The notes beneath the pieces were generated by a model. The model saw nothing but the letters and a program-made list of their open reading frames with translations. It searched no databases and had not been told where the DNA came from. Made by a program: the position numbers and the translations under genes. Shown here piece by piece: positions 12,675 through 23,477 of a stretch of 64,000 bases of DNA. Location: the NCBI RefSeq assembly GCF_009870125.1, contig NC_046680.1:16511501-16575500 (forward strand), given 5' to 3'. The DNA is from Drosophila pseudoobscura. Its lineage: Eukaryota; Arthropoda; Insecta; Diptera; Drosophilidae. The first letter of the stretch is position 1; each line of letters begins with the position of its first letter.

Positions 12675-13687
12675 GTCAAGAATCTTGAGCTTGTGATTAT
12701 GACACCTACCTGACAAATACAAACACTTATGTTTTCATAATCAATAATTCCTCCGCGGGTTTGTCAGTTAATCGGGTGGGGTTTCTGGAGCTGGATCTGG
12801 ATTACAATGTGGGCTCTGTGCCCGCCCTGGTCATCGGTCGTCGGATCAACGGCAACCGTTCAGGGGTGGCTCAAGAAAGTGGTCTGCCATGAAGACTGAT
12901 CGGTGGACCACGTTGCACTGGGGCTTTTCCCTAGGCCGACTGAAAGTTTGATTAATAAATTTTTTTATCCCTCTTCGGCAACACGTTTTTAATTAATTTT
13001 CCACTCAACAATTTGCAGTGCGTTTCCTCGCCATTACCCACACCCGGTTCTTCTCTACCTTTGAGCAAATAGCTACGAATCTGGCTATGGCTCTGGCTCC
13101 ACATCCGTCTCTAGCTCCCTGCTGCCGCAACTCAAAATGCAAACAAAGTCTCGTCTCGTCCTCTAACAATTTGACACCCGGAGCAGGAGCTGGAGCAGGA
13201 TGGAACGCAGGAGCGACAAATAGTATATGTATGTATCTCAATTGTTTGCGTATTTGTTTGCCAAGAACAATAAGCTGGCTGTGAATGCTGGCTGGTTGTG
13301 TGGGGCTGTCTGGTCGAGGGCAATTCTTGGGGGAAAAGTCCCTAATTGATTTTGGTAATGTTGCTTTTTAATGAAGTGTCAAATGTGTTTCATGTGTCAA
13401 ATGTGGCATCGGGCCACAAGGCGGAAGCAGGTCTCAACTCTCTGAGGAGCACAGGAGAGAGCTCTTAGTGTGCAGCCACAATTCAGCTTTTGGCAAATGT
13501 AAAATTAATTAAATACATTTGGGAGAGAATCGAATGAAACAAGCCATTTTCTACACAAAAAAATAATCATCTATATAAATATAATACATATCCCTGAATA
13601 TCTAAGAATAGCTTAAAGATAACACATATTAGAAAGCGAAAAAACCCCTAGGCGGAACATGCTCTCCGAACACGAATGCGACACCGA
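12675..13687. other. Intergenic, 3' flank of the Obp56e-like gene to tRNA-Ile
   Basis: No gene is seen. The 3' flank of the OBP gene has no clear AATAAA; the closest is an ATCAATAATT stretch near 12740. A GGAGCAGGAGCTGGAGCAGG repeat lies at 13180-13200. Confidence 0.5.
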
Positions 13688-13761
13688 GGCCCATTAGCTC
13701 AGTTGGTTAGAGCGTCGTGCTAATAACGCGAAGGTCGCGGGTTCGATCCCCTCATGGGCCA
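13688..13761 (+). tRNA. tRNA-Ile-AAT: tRNA-Ile (AAT anticodon)
   Basis: This is a 74-nt cloverleaf. The acceptor GGCCCAT pairs with ATGGGCC and is followed by discriminator A. The D-arm contains the A-box (TTAGCTCAGTTGG), and the T-arm contains the B-box GGTTCGATCCC. The anticodon loop CTAATAA places AAT at 13722-13724. There is no intron. A T-run for Pol III termination (TTTT) starts about 10 bases downstream. Confidence 0.97.
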
Positions 13762-16722
13762 GGAATTATTTTCCTCTATTTTTTCGTCTTTTATTTTTGT
13801 GTGTTGGCTGGTATTCCTTTTGGTAATATTCAAGCCGCTCACTTTCCACTTTCTAGCCGTAAACTAAATTGAAATTGTGCAGCAAAAGTGTCGAAAACGA
13901 CCGACCAGTCTGACTCGATCAGTTCCAAACTGGCGTTTGTTTGTGCTGGACCCACAAAATAGATTTGCCGCAATGTAATTGAGTATTTGTATTCAATTAA
14001 GACTTATTTCAATATTTGCATAAATGATTCTGGACCAAAGCGCCAGACAACCCACAGACAGAAGAGCCAAACCGAATAGAGTCGAGTGGAGTGGAGTGGA
14101 GTGGAGTTGAGTGGAATGGAATGGAGTGCCGTGGAGTCTAGTCCTCAAGCGTGTATAAATCCCTCATATGTTCGGGCATAATTTGGTGAAACGAAACTTA
14201 AACAAACAACTGGAGAGAGCAGGAAGACAGCGAGAGTCCAGTGGTCAGATCCGTAGCTCCGGTGTGGGTGCCATGTGTGCCAACTGTCTGATTTTGACAG
14301 CCCGCATAAAGCGACCAAAGGACGCAGATGCAAACGGTCCCCATGATGACACGATGCCTGGGTAAACACTCGTGGAAAGGTCCAGCTAAATGCATTACCG
14401 TCTGACTACCCACCGGCCTCGGCAACCGGCCATTCGAAGTCCTATGCCCCCCCCTTCCCCATTTGGCGACAAAAACTGCCACAAATATTAATTTTTATTA
14501 TTCAAACATTGCTTTAATTACATTATTTTTGCGTATGGCCCGCGAACAAACCAGCTCCGCACCGCAGTGCACTGCACGGCACCCACTTGGACATGTGTGG
14601 CAAGCTCTTCAGCTGCATTCTGTCGTTTCCACAGCCTCCGCTTGCCCCATCACTCTGATCAATCACTGGAAAATTGGATTTTCATATGTGCGTCCGGGCT
14701 GCCGTTCTGGTGAAGGGGGCTGGGCCTCGGCGGCGCCTGTGCCTTGTGGTGATGAAAATCAGTCGGGTCGGGTCGGTGCTATTCGCTTCATGTTTGACAA
14801 GCACAAACAGAAACTTAATCAGACTCCATGGATTGGTCAATAAATTTTAAACACAAATCAAGTGTTAACTGGGGGTTTAATTGTGGCTTGTGCGACGAGT
14901 ACAAAGAAGAGAGAAATACAAATTTGAGATCAGAAAAAATACAGGTTTACATATGAATTCCAGGCCATATTTGACTAACGTGAAAAAACAATGTTTTTAT
15001 CAAAAGATGAAAGATTTAAAAAATATATTTTTGATTTTACTTTCAGTACATTGCAAATGCAAGATTTTTTCTATCTGCATAGCTGTATTGATAAAATAAG
15101 AAATAAAATAGGGAAATTTCCAATGTGTTTGTTAATGATTAAAGATAACTTTACTTAATGGTTGCATATCCAAGCAAATAGTAGATACTATTTTACATGA
15201 AATTTAAATGCAATTAAATCATTCACCTCGAGTTTTTTGAAGGGAAGAAAGTTTCAATCGGCTAATAGCATTTCTAACAAAATCCAAAAAAGTAACCACA
15301 AATGTCCCCCAATGCCGTGGCCCAACGTGGGATTTTAACACTCGGCAGCTGCGAATGACTGCGTCAAAACCCAATCCAGTCGAAACCCTTTGCTGTCCCA
15401 ACCATTTGGCAATCAATAGAAACACGTCCGGCCATATGGAGGGACCCAGAGAATGGAGGAAAAGTGTCCAGTTTATTTTTTGCCCGGCCATTCATCGAAT
15501 TCGTTGGATCCGGATGCTGGGCTGACGGAAATTCGATTTATTTTCATCAATATTCAATGTCATTGCAACATCTTCGTGGGCAAACCCAAAAGCGTACATC
15601 AGGCATGTCACTCGAAAACCACCAGCAGCAACCAAAAGGAACCACCAGAGTGAGGGATGGGATCCCTGCCGGGCTCCATGGAAATGGACTTTGTGGCTTG
15701 AAACTTTTTTGTGGGGATTCGCTATTAAAATTTGATGTGCATGTTGTTGTCTCGTTGTCGCAGGTGCACGTGTCACAGGAGTGATCCTATGGACCCATGG
15801 ACCTGGCCCACCTGCAGCCCCTGCCATGCGGGGCAGTCTGGCGCAGTTGTGGCCATTCGTCTATTCGGGTTTTGTACACTTGATGCGCTCTCTGCGCTGC
15901 CATTGCATATTTAAACAAATTTATTTGCAATTTAGTGTTTGCGGTTGGTGCACCCAACACCGGAGTGTGAGACCGGTTGGTTCGCAGCACATTCGAAGCG
16001 CTCTTTTAAGTGGCGCGAAAATTAATTAAAATTTTTGAAATTGATTGACAAATATGTCAGTTTGATTGGCAACTCTCTGGCGTGGCTGCACATTATTTGT
16101 TTGATTTTCCATTTCAGTATTTTCAAAATGTACGCTGCAGCTGAGTCCCTAATTATTAATATCATGTACCCGGCTGGTGGATAGAAATATGCCGACTTTA
16201 AAGCTTTCTCTTTAGCAGCCCTAAAATGTAGTACCTCCGGGGGCTGGCTGTCAGAAATCTCGCCTCTCGTGGAAATGCAAACAGAATCGAGAAAAATCAA
16301 CAAGAGAAGGTGCTGGGCGTGTGGACTCCCAGTCATATCTGTGGAAGTAGGAAAAACGCAAAGCCGGCATCGGCGGATGTGTGGGCGGGAGCGAGCTTCG
16401 AGTCCGCGAAGTTTGTGGCTGCATGCAACGCAGCGATAAGGGCATGGCAGAGAGTAAATACATAATCCACGTGAGTCGGTGGCCGGCGAATGCGACGTGA
16501 CACGCATTGTGTACAAGAGAGAGACTTAATGGTTTCTACCTAACCCTGCTTGGCATCTGTCTGCAGATTTAAGATTTTTTACTGAAACGTTTTAATAGCA
16601 AAGCCAAGGGTATTCTCTATAGTTTTCTATAAAGGATGTTGCGGGAGACCATTTTCAAAGTTTGTGTTATTCTATATCCGTCGTGATACAAAAAAAAAGA
16701 GCCGAAAACGAACAGTTTCATT
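13762..16722. other. Intergenic between tRNA-Ile and tRNA-iMet
   Basis: No gene is supported. It holds a GTGGA pentanucleotide array (14081-14137) directly before an unexplained TATA-like GTATAAATC (14152-14160), and AT-rich spacer otherwise. Confidence 0.5.
14081..14137. repeat. GTGGA pentanucleotide array
   Basis: About eleven imperfect copies of (A)GTGG with GTTGA and ATGGA variants. Confidence 0.9.
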
Positions 16723-16794
16723 TAGCAGAGCAAGGTTTCGATCCTCGGACCTCTGGGTTATGGGCCCAGCACGCTTCCACTGCGCCACTCTGCT
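16723..16794 (-). tRNA. tRNA-iMet-CAT: Initiator tRNA-Met (CAT)
   Basis: The 72-nt minus-strand gene starts AGCAGAGTGGCGCAGTGG and ends with GCTCTGCTA. The initiator hallmarks are all present: first pair A1-U72, three G-C pairs before the anticodon loop (GGG...CCC) and the T-loop ATCGAAA in place of the usual TTCRANY. The anticodon CAT is at 16760-16762. A TTTT terminator follows about 20 bases downstream on the minus strand. It looks like the standard Drosophila initiator sequence. Confidence 0.97.
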
Positions 16795-17024
16795 AGCTGA
16801 TGTCGCAGCGCGAAAAAGTCTCTGTTGTATGAAACATAATGTATGTATAACGAAAATTATTCTTAAATCTAGAAAATAAAACAGGTTTGATTCAATTTAA
16901 TCAAATTAAAAAACGAAATAACCTAAAAATTAAAGCCAATCAACTTTAAGCAATAATTGTGTTTAATTTGTACTTTTTGCACCCATCTTTTAATTTAACG
17001 ATTTTGTCGAAACGAGAACCAACT

Positions 17025-17096
17025 AGCAGAGTGGCGCAGCGGAAGCGCGCTGGGCCCATAACCCAGAGGTCCGGGGATCGAAACCTTGTTCTGCTA
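17025..17096 (+). tRNA. tRNA-iMet-CAT: Initiator tRNA-Met (CAT), variant copy
   Basis: A 72-nt gene in opposite orientation to the copy at 16.7 kb and 230 bases away. It keeps A1-U72, the CAT anticodon, the GGG/CCC anticodon stem and the ATCGAAA T-loop. It differs from its neighbour at four positions: GCGG for GTGG in the D-loop, GCGC for GCGT closing the D-stem, GGGG for GAGG in the T-stem and TTCTGCT for CTCTGCT in the acceptor. Each stem change keeps a Watson-Crick or G-U pair, so the fold survives. A T5 run lies about 20 bases downstream. Confidence 0.95.
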
Positions 17097-17441
17097 ATTG
17101 ACTGGTGTGGGGTGCAATTCCCAATTTTTGTATGCATAATAACATAAAACATGGACTTAAACAGTTTCAGTAAACACCTCGCATTCTGATTCTAAATATT
17201 TATTTTTTTTAATAAAACTCAGTTTATTTTTAATGAGAAATTAAAGCTCGGCTATATGGCAGACCCAGAAAGAAAGAGCAAACACTGTGTTATAATAATA
17301 ATAATATTTAATTCATAAATACCGGTTTTGCTTATATGTGAATAAATGTACAGGAAATCAGGATCGGGATATCAATACAAATAAGATAAAATAATATAAT
17401 ATAACGTATCATTTCAGTCTAGTATTGCAAAAAAAAGTTAC
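17097..17441. other. Spacer between tRNA-iMet and tRNA-Glu
   Basis: AT-rich spacer with several AATAATAAT and AATATAATATAA runs; no gene is seen. Confidence 0.6.
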
Positions 17442-17513
17442 TTCCCATACCGGGAATCGAACCCGGGCCTTCTGGGTGAAAGCCAGATATCCTAGCCACT
17501 AGACCATATGGGA
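17442..17513 (-). tRNA. tRNA-Glu-TTC: tRNA-Glu (TTC anticodon)
   Basis: The 72-nt minus-strand gene has acceptor TCCCATA/TATGGGA with discriminator A, D-arm TGGTCTAGTGGCTAGGAT and B-box GGTTCGATTCC. The anticodon loop CTTTCAC places TTC at 17478-17480. The minus strand continues into a T8 run, a strong Pol III stop. It is identical over its length to the plus-strand copy at 18751. Confidence 0.97.
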
Positions 17514-17591
17514 TACACTCGTCTTTGGTCCAAAACTGCATTTTGTTAGAAATGCCTGCGAATTTGTTATTTTAAACTATGTTCCGCCAAA
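17442..17591 (-). repeat. Inverted duplication, left arm (tRNA-Glu-TTC plus 5' flank)
   Basis: The tRNA and about 78 bases of 5' flank match the right arm at 18676-18822. Of the 40 bases next to the tRNA, 37 agree, including the shared core TTTTGGACCAAAGACGA. Further out TTTGGCGGA is shared at nearly the same distance in both arms. The 3' flanks are unrelated. Confidence 0.85.
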
Positions 17592-17779
17592 TGTGATTGC
17601 GCAAAAGGCAGATTAAACCAGTTTTAAAATACAATTTAATGGGAAATTTAGTGGGAAATAAATGATGTATACATTTTAATATTAAACTACTCGGAACGTT
17701 GTGAGTCGAGTCGCAGCTACGGCCACGACTCTACATTTAGAAAGAGACAGAAAATTAGTAAACATTGTTAATTAATTTG

Positions 17780-18030
17780 TTCTTTCTGGCTATAATAATA
17801 CTCCGATGTGATCCAGATTCTGCAATCTACTAGATATGATAATTCTCTATGATTCTGCCTTTTTGGTTTTCTCGAATCTTCAAAATTGTGGATGCCACAG
17901 ATTTTGTCCTTTGTAGGCGTGGCAAATTCAGTGTGATATCACAGGAGTCTGGATACAAAATTTCGTTATAGTCTCTGAGAACTAGTTTTCAAACAAGATG
18001 GACAGACAAATCTAGTAGAACCATGGCATA
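17780..18030 (+). mobile_element. Decayed DINE-1/INE-1-like (Helentron) relic
   Basis: Phrases common to the Drosophila DINE-1/INE-1 family occur in the usual order: TTCTCTATGATTCTGC, TTTTTGGTTTTCTCG, AATTGTGGATGCCACAG, GGCGTGGCAAATTC, AGGAGTCTGGATAC, AATTTCGTTATAG, TCTCTGAGAAC and GATGGACAGACA. The element is non-autonomous and carries no protein. Both ends are indistinct, so the limits are approximate. Recognition is from memory of the family, not from an alignment. Confidence 0.55.
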
Positions 18031-18206
18031 CTACCTGGCAAAGAGGTAGGCCGTTTCAATATACTTTCCCTTCCGCAAATCCAAATTATTCGGTGCAGAA
18101 ATATGGAGATGAAAGAAAACTTCAGGATTTATAAAATCCTCATCAATTTTGATACATAAAATACATATATAAATACGAGTCCTAATCTCATTCACCATGA
18201 AGCGGC

Positions 18207-18252
18207 CGCGGTCTTGTCTTATAGTATTTCGCGGTCTTGTTTTATAGTATTT
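18207..18252. repeat. 23-bp tandem duplication
   Basis: Two adjacent 23-base copies beginning CGCGGTCTTG and ending TATAGTATTT differ at one position, indicating a recent local duplication. Confidence 0.95.
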
Positions 18253-18389
18253 AAATGGAAGAACGTTGAGTCTCCATATATTGAATCTGCATTATTCTTG
18301 GGATAATTGGGGTTCGAGTTATGGGAGTTCAACTATATAAGAAAGTATTCGTCTAAAAAATAGATGTTAAAAAAATGTCAGCACATAGC

Positions 18390-18461
18390 TTCCCATACCG
18401 GGAATTGAACCCGGGCCTTCCGGGTGAGAGCCGGATATCCTAACCACTAGACAATATGGGA
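18390..18461 (-). tRNA. tRNA-Glu-CTC: tRNA-Glu (CTC anticodon)
   Basis: The 72-nt minus-strand gene shares the acceptor and T-arm with the Glu-TTC genes. It differs in the anticodon arm (TCCGGCTCTCACCCGGA), placing CTC at 18426-18428, and has D-arm TTGTCTAGTGGTTAGGAT and B-box GGTTCAATTCC. The stem changes are paired (CCGG/CCGG for CTGG/CCAG). The minus strand runs into a T7 terminator about 18 bases downstream. Confidence 0.97.
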
Positions 18462-18675
18462 GATGTGAGCTGAGGCGTCAAATTTGTAATTGAACCAAGT
18501 TTGCAAAAGCAAAGGCAATCTTCAATGAACATGTTCGTGTTTCATATGTATTTTAATATACTATATCTCCCTGATTTTCCATAAGGTCTCAATCTGGTAA
18601 TTAGTTACATTCCAGTCTAGTGGAATATGGCCGTTGAGTAGAAAATAAACAAAAACTTAATATTTTATAATTTGC

Positions 18676-18822
18676 TTTGGCGGAGAATTAAAAATAAAAA
18701 ATTCCTAGTCATTTCTAATAAAATGCAGTTTTGGACCAAAGACGACTATATCCCATATGGTCTAGTGGCTAGGATATCTGGCTTTCACCCAGAAGGCCCG
18801 GGTTCGATTCCCGGTATGGGAA
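18676..18822 (+). repeat. Inverted duplication, right arm (tRNA-Glu-TTC plus 5' flank)
   Basis: This is the reverse-complement partner of 17442-17591. The two arms enclose tRNA-Glu-CTC and the DINE-1-like relic. Confidence 0.85.
18751..18822 (+). tRNA. tRNA-Glu-TTC: tRNA-Glu (TTC anticodon), second copy
   Basis: It is a 72-nt gene with the same sequence as the minus-strand copy at 17442. The anticodon TTC sits in loop CTTTCAC. Its terminator is weaker, a TTTT about 12 bases after the gene (CTCTATTTTATAC). Confidence 0.97.
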
Positions 18823-21800
18823 AGTACTCTATTTTATACTTTTAGTGTTCTTCTGAACTCGTCTCACAGCGCCATCTGTTCGGACATTCTAGAAAGAAGT
18901 CTTGCCATTATCAGTATTTAGGCGCTCACATTTTTCCCCAGCTTTGTGCTTGTAATTCCCAATCAGTTCTACCGTGCACTTCCCTAACTGAGAGCTGCTT
19001 GCCACGAAACGATTGTCATTAGTAGTGGTAGACTGACGTTCTACCCAATACTAAAAGGCCAGTTGATGATAGAAAATTATGACTCTTGAGTGATTATTTT
19101 TTATTACCACGATTCTGACGGGGTTGCTCCTGCCTAGAGTTGTCGGTTGAACTGATGGTCTTTACCTAATGACACACCTTCTGATAATGAATTTGAAACA
19201 AAACTTAAATGCCATATTGTCTGTGAAGTCGGAATGTGATGAAAGCTTATTGTGAACGCAAATTGCTCATGGCTCTTCATCATGGCAAAATCGTACCTTT
19301 TCCGACGTATGATATTGCCACTTGTCTGTGTCGAGCGGCGACGGCTATCGCAGTCAGCAGGAATGGGGGGTGTGGTGTGTGTTCTTGTGAGGACCACTCC
19401 CGCCTATCCATCCATCCAGTCAGTTGGCTGTTGCGCTGCGCTGTCTGGCTGGAAGCTGGCCGTGACCGTGGCAACGAAATCATCAAACTGTTGGCTCTCT
19501 CATTCAGTCTGTGTGTTTCGGGCCATTTGGTTTTTTTTTGGCAAAAATTTACATAAAAATCGCATTACACTTAACATCCACTTTGCTAAACGAAGCGCAT
19601 GAAAGCGGGCGCCTCACCATGGTTTGGGTGGTGCTCGCTTTTCCGGCTTGTCCTCGACTGCTCTCGACTGTGCTTTTGTAAGCCGAAGCCGTGTGTTGTG
19701 TGGTGGATACATGGGTGTGTGTTTGTGTGTGGGTGGGTGGTTGCGAGAACCCGATATTTTCGTACGTGTCTGTCCTTGTCTGTGCTTGTATAAGCGGTTT
19801 GAAGTGCACTGCGGCCTACGAAAATTAAATTAAAAAGCGCATCCAACAGGGACCAAGTTTGTGTTTGTGGAAAAAAGAAATTACGAAAAGGCGGCACGAT
19901 CTTTTTTTCACCAGGACCCTATCTATTCAGTACCCCTATCCACAATATCTTTTTATTTATCACAGGCGATAATAATAAAGGAACACAAATATTCAAAAAA
20001 ATCCGAAAAATGTATCAAAGCTAATGAAATTGTTGTCAGTTGCTTAAATTAGATAACCTTCAATAAATTTAGAAAATAATATCGTGCCAGATTTATTTCG
20101 AAATATGTTTTTACTGCCTTTTAAAGCATTTTTGGCAGAGCGAATATTTTGGCGGATAAGTACTTACATATTTACGTGTATAAAATACTAGGACGGGCCG
20201 CTAGATGAGTGACTTTAAGATGTACATTCATCAATTATTAGGAAAAGGCTTAAAATTAATGTTTGAATACCAATAAGGTATAAAGGGAATACAAAATAGG
20301 AAGGTATAAAAATTTCATCGATGACATGCGAAGGGGAAATATTTTCTGTTTTGTAAAACCATTTCAATTAAGCCGAAATAAACATTGCACTAGCACAAAT
20401 TCCAATGTCAATGCAAACTTCATAAATCAGTCGAGTCATTGCTTTTCTATTCCGAAATTCTTGGAAAAAGGGCTGCCAACTATGCGAGAACTCCTTGTGG
20501 CCCCCTTCGACTAAATATTTTACTGGATACGTGTCTATTTTTAAAGAGCGCCGATCCTACCCTAAAGATGGCATGTGGGGCAGGGAGTGGGAACAGGACC
20601 AGGACCAGACAGGACAGGATGGGCGTGCTCTTGGTGGGTCAGTTGACGCTTTGTTGCATTTGTTTTGGCATGTTTATTGCACTGTCAACGACAATGCATG
20701 AAAAGTTTTAGTTAGCCAAGTTAAGTCGTCGTTTTTGTTGTTGCTGTTGCTGCCTTTGGTGACAAACCCTCTGCGTGCAGGGCCCGTATTTGGCCTGCTC
20801 CGCTCTGCCCGGTGTCCTGCCCAGACCGTAACTGTTAATGTGTTTGGAGTCAAATTGTTTTCAGTCACGTGACCGGCAACAACAACAGCAATAGTGAACA
20901 CACAGCAACTTTATTCATGATTAATCAGTTGCATTTAAATATGTATTACAGCCAGGGCGGGGCCGTGACTGCGACTCCCTCCCCTCCCACTCTAGTGACA
21001 ACTGCAGTCCATTTGTCCACAAACAAAATTGGGTCTGCTGATGTTTGCCCTTTTGGCCAGGCCCGAATGCACATAGCCGAGTAGCAGATGTGTGAGTGTC
21101 CGTTGCTTATGATTAATTCAATCCATTCTAAATTTAACTACAACTTCATTTCGCTTAATGGCGCCGGGCAACAAATCGCCGTGCGTTAATTAATTTTAAT
21201 AACCATCCTCCCTATTAGATCGCCTTCCTCCCCAACAGCTGGACATTGGTCGCGCGTGTGTCGCGTTTACTGTGGCATGAATGTTTAAAGACAAAACACT
21301 TAAGCGGCTAAAAAAGGAGAGCAGAGCTCCTGTAGTGTACTTCCTTTCCTTTGTTGGTCAAAGAGCCAATTTGACAATATTTGAGTCCAACTGACCGAAT
21401 TTACTAGAAGAACTCTGGAAAAATCTCTCATGTTAGGATTACTTTAAGTAATTAATATTCTAATGAACCGTACCTACATTTGCCAGGGAAAATTACTATT
21501 ATTGTAGCCAGCATCAATATTTTCTATATATCATTAATATTGTAAATTGAAAATTATTTTAATCAGATTTTATTGGATTATATTATGGGCTTGTCTGTCA
21601 GCCAGCTCGCGCCTTTGTCCCTTCACCGCCCACAAGTGTAAGGAACAGAAGTCAATTTATATTTTACAGATATGAGTATCCCTTCTGACTACCCATAATC
21701 GTAATGTACGAGACTTTTGTGGCTTCACGTCCAGGACTACCCTTGAGGAGTGCGCAAGTTCATTTCCTTAAAGGGATATTTCTCTTGCAGCCCCCCGTTC

Positions 21801-23477
21801 CGGGAATCACTTTCCCTTTGAATTCATATCCTTTTGTGGCGGTAGAGCATAAATGTATTGTAAATATTCATTACATGTGTGCGGCAAATTTTAATTTTTT
21901 CGCAAAACTGCAAGACCCAAAGAGGGTGGCTCCTTGCGCACTTAACATGCCTTACCGTACCATACTCGGATCATACCAAATCCAACCGTACAAAGCATTC
22001 CCTCAAGGGCTCTGGCTCTGGAACGAGCCAGGGTTGGCACAGAGTGCACGACATTCATTGTGTTTAATGAACATTCGCATCCATTACGCTTGCATTATGT
22101 ATGTTATGTCGTAAATAATCAACAACAAACGTGCGCACCGAAAACCATAAAAAATTTGCCAATATTGCTAAAAATACCGGCAACAGATGCCAGCAATTCG
22201 CCAGGCCATGGCCCATGTGGTTTTCTATTTTCACCAAGTTCTATTTTGATTTGTGGTCTAAATATGTGATCCAAAAATATCTCTCATGGCCCCCGAATAG
22301 TTTTGTGAAGAGCTTCAAGCAAGCAGACAACTGTCTACAATGTATATGTTATACAAGAACGATATGCGGATTACTCAAATGATTGAAAATGGAATTGACC
22401 TCGATTTTGTATGTATTCCTTAGTGATAGCGACGAAAATGCACCCTGACCGAAGACTACGATCGAGTTAAGACTCAGGCACTCCTTGGACCAACCCAACT
22501 CTTTCTGCCACTCCACCCAACCTAGACAGATATATATAGATATGTATCTTCGATGATCTACAATGGGTTCCGTCCGCTATTATGTATATCTGTGGAGATT
22601 CCTATCGACGGGGTGAGTAAACAACCCTTTTCACGCTATTACTCAACTATCTGCTATCTGTCACCCTTGTTTTTTTCCGACATACCTGGCGCGCTCTCGG
22701 TAGAAAGCCCGCCATTAATACTCATTAGGTTCGAGGTTCGTAGTGCGCCTTTATCAGCCATTTAGCCAGTTTGTGTAATCCCAGGAAACGCGACCCATGG
22801 CACACAATACACAAGACAGCAACCGCAGCTATAAGCGTGCCTTTTTTTTTGGGTTCTGAGTGTTTCTACTGTTTTATTTTGTGTCTATACTCTTAATAAT
22901 ATTAAAAAATACACCCATGGGGACAACAATTCGGTTTGTGTGGCTAGTTTGGGGGGTGGTTACACGTATCTGACCGTTTGCCATAGCAGACGCATAAATT
23001 TCTTGTGTCTAAAACCCCAAGATAATTAGAAACAGTGGCAGGAGTAGCGGTGGCATAGTGTGAGTAGATAGGTGGGTGGGTGTTTGGCTAGCAAAGAAGT
23101 GCAAAAATCGTTTATATCCATTGAATAACACAATATAACAAAACACATTCAGTGCGACTGACATGCGACGTTTTCTAAAAGTGATAAATGATGTCGCCAG
23201 CTCCTTGCATTGGCTCTGGGTTTTTGGTTCTAGGTTGAGGCACATTTATATGTGCTGTAAAATGGTTTAGCATAGCCTCCTCCTTCCTTTCCTCACTCAA
23301 TCCAACGCCATCGTCCCTGTCTGTCTTCCGTTTCCTTAGTTGCTTTTTTGTATGTAGGCAAACTGAATTGCATGGCTTGTTTGCTGTCATGTTAGCCAAA
23401 CGGGTTGACAACCGCAATGGCATTTGATTAGACGCAAGAAGAAGGATTGGTGTCTGCAAACTTAAGGGACACGAGTA
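18823..23477. other. Intergenic between the tRNA cluster and the Or56a pair
   Basis: A 4.65 kb stretch with no recognisable gene. It contains a GTGTGTGTTTGTGTG tract near 19.71-19.73 kb and long AT-rich parts. A 136-codon frame at 21704-22114 begins with ATG but has no family resemblance and no promoter, so it was not called. Confidence 0.5.

Noticed and set aside
17930-17950. Possible miR-6-like TATCACAG sequence
   Set aside because: The mir-309 to mir-6 cluster lies in the same D. melanogaster region, so I looked for it. TATCACAGGAGTC here is part of the DINE-1-like relic, lacks the rest of the miR-6 sequence, and none of the other cluster members was found.
21704-22114. 136-codon frame starting with ATG
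   Set aside because: It resembles no known family, has no promoter signal, and overlaps other short frames. Chance is the simpler explanation.
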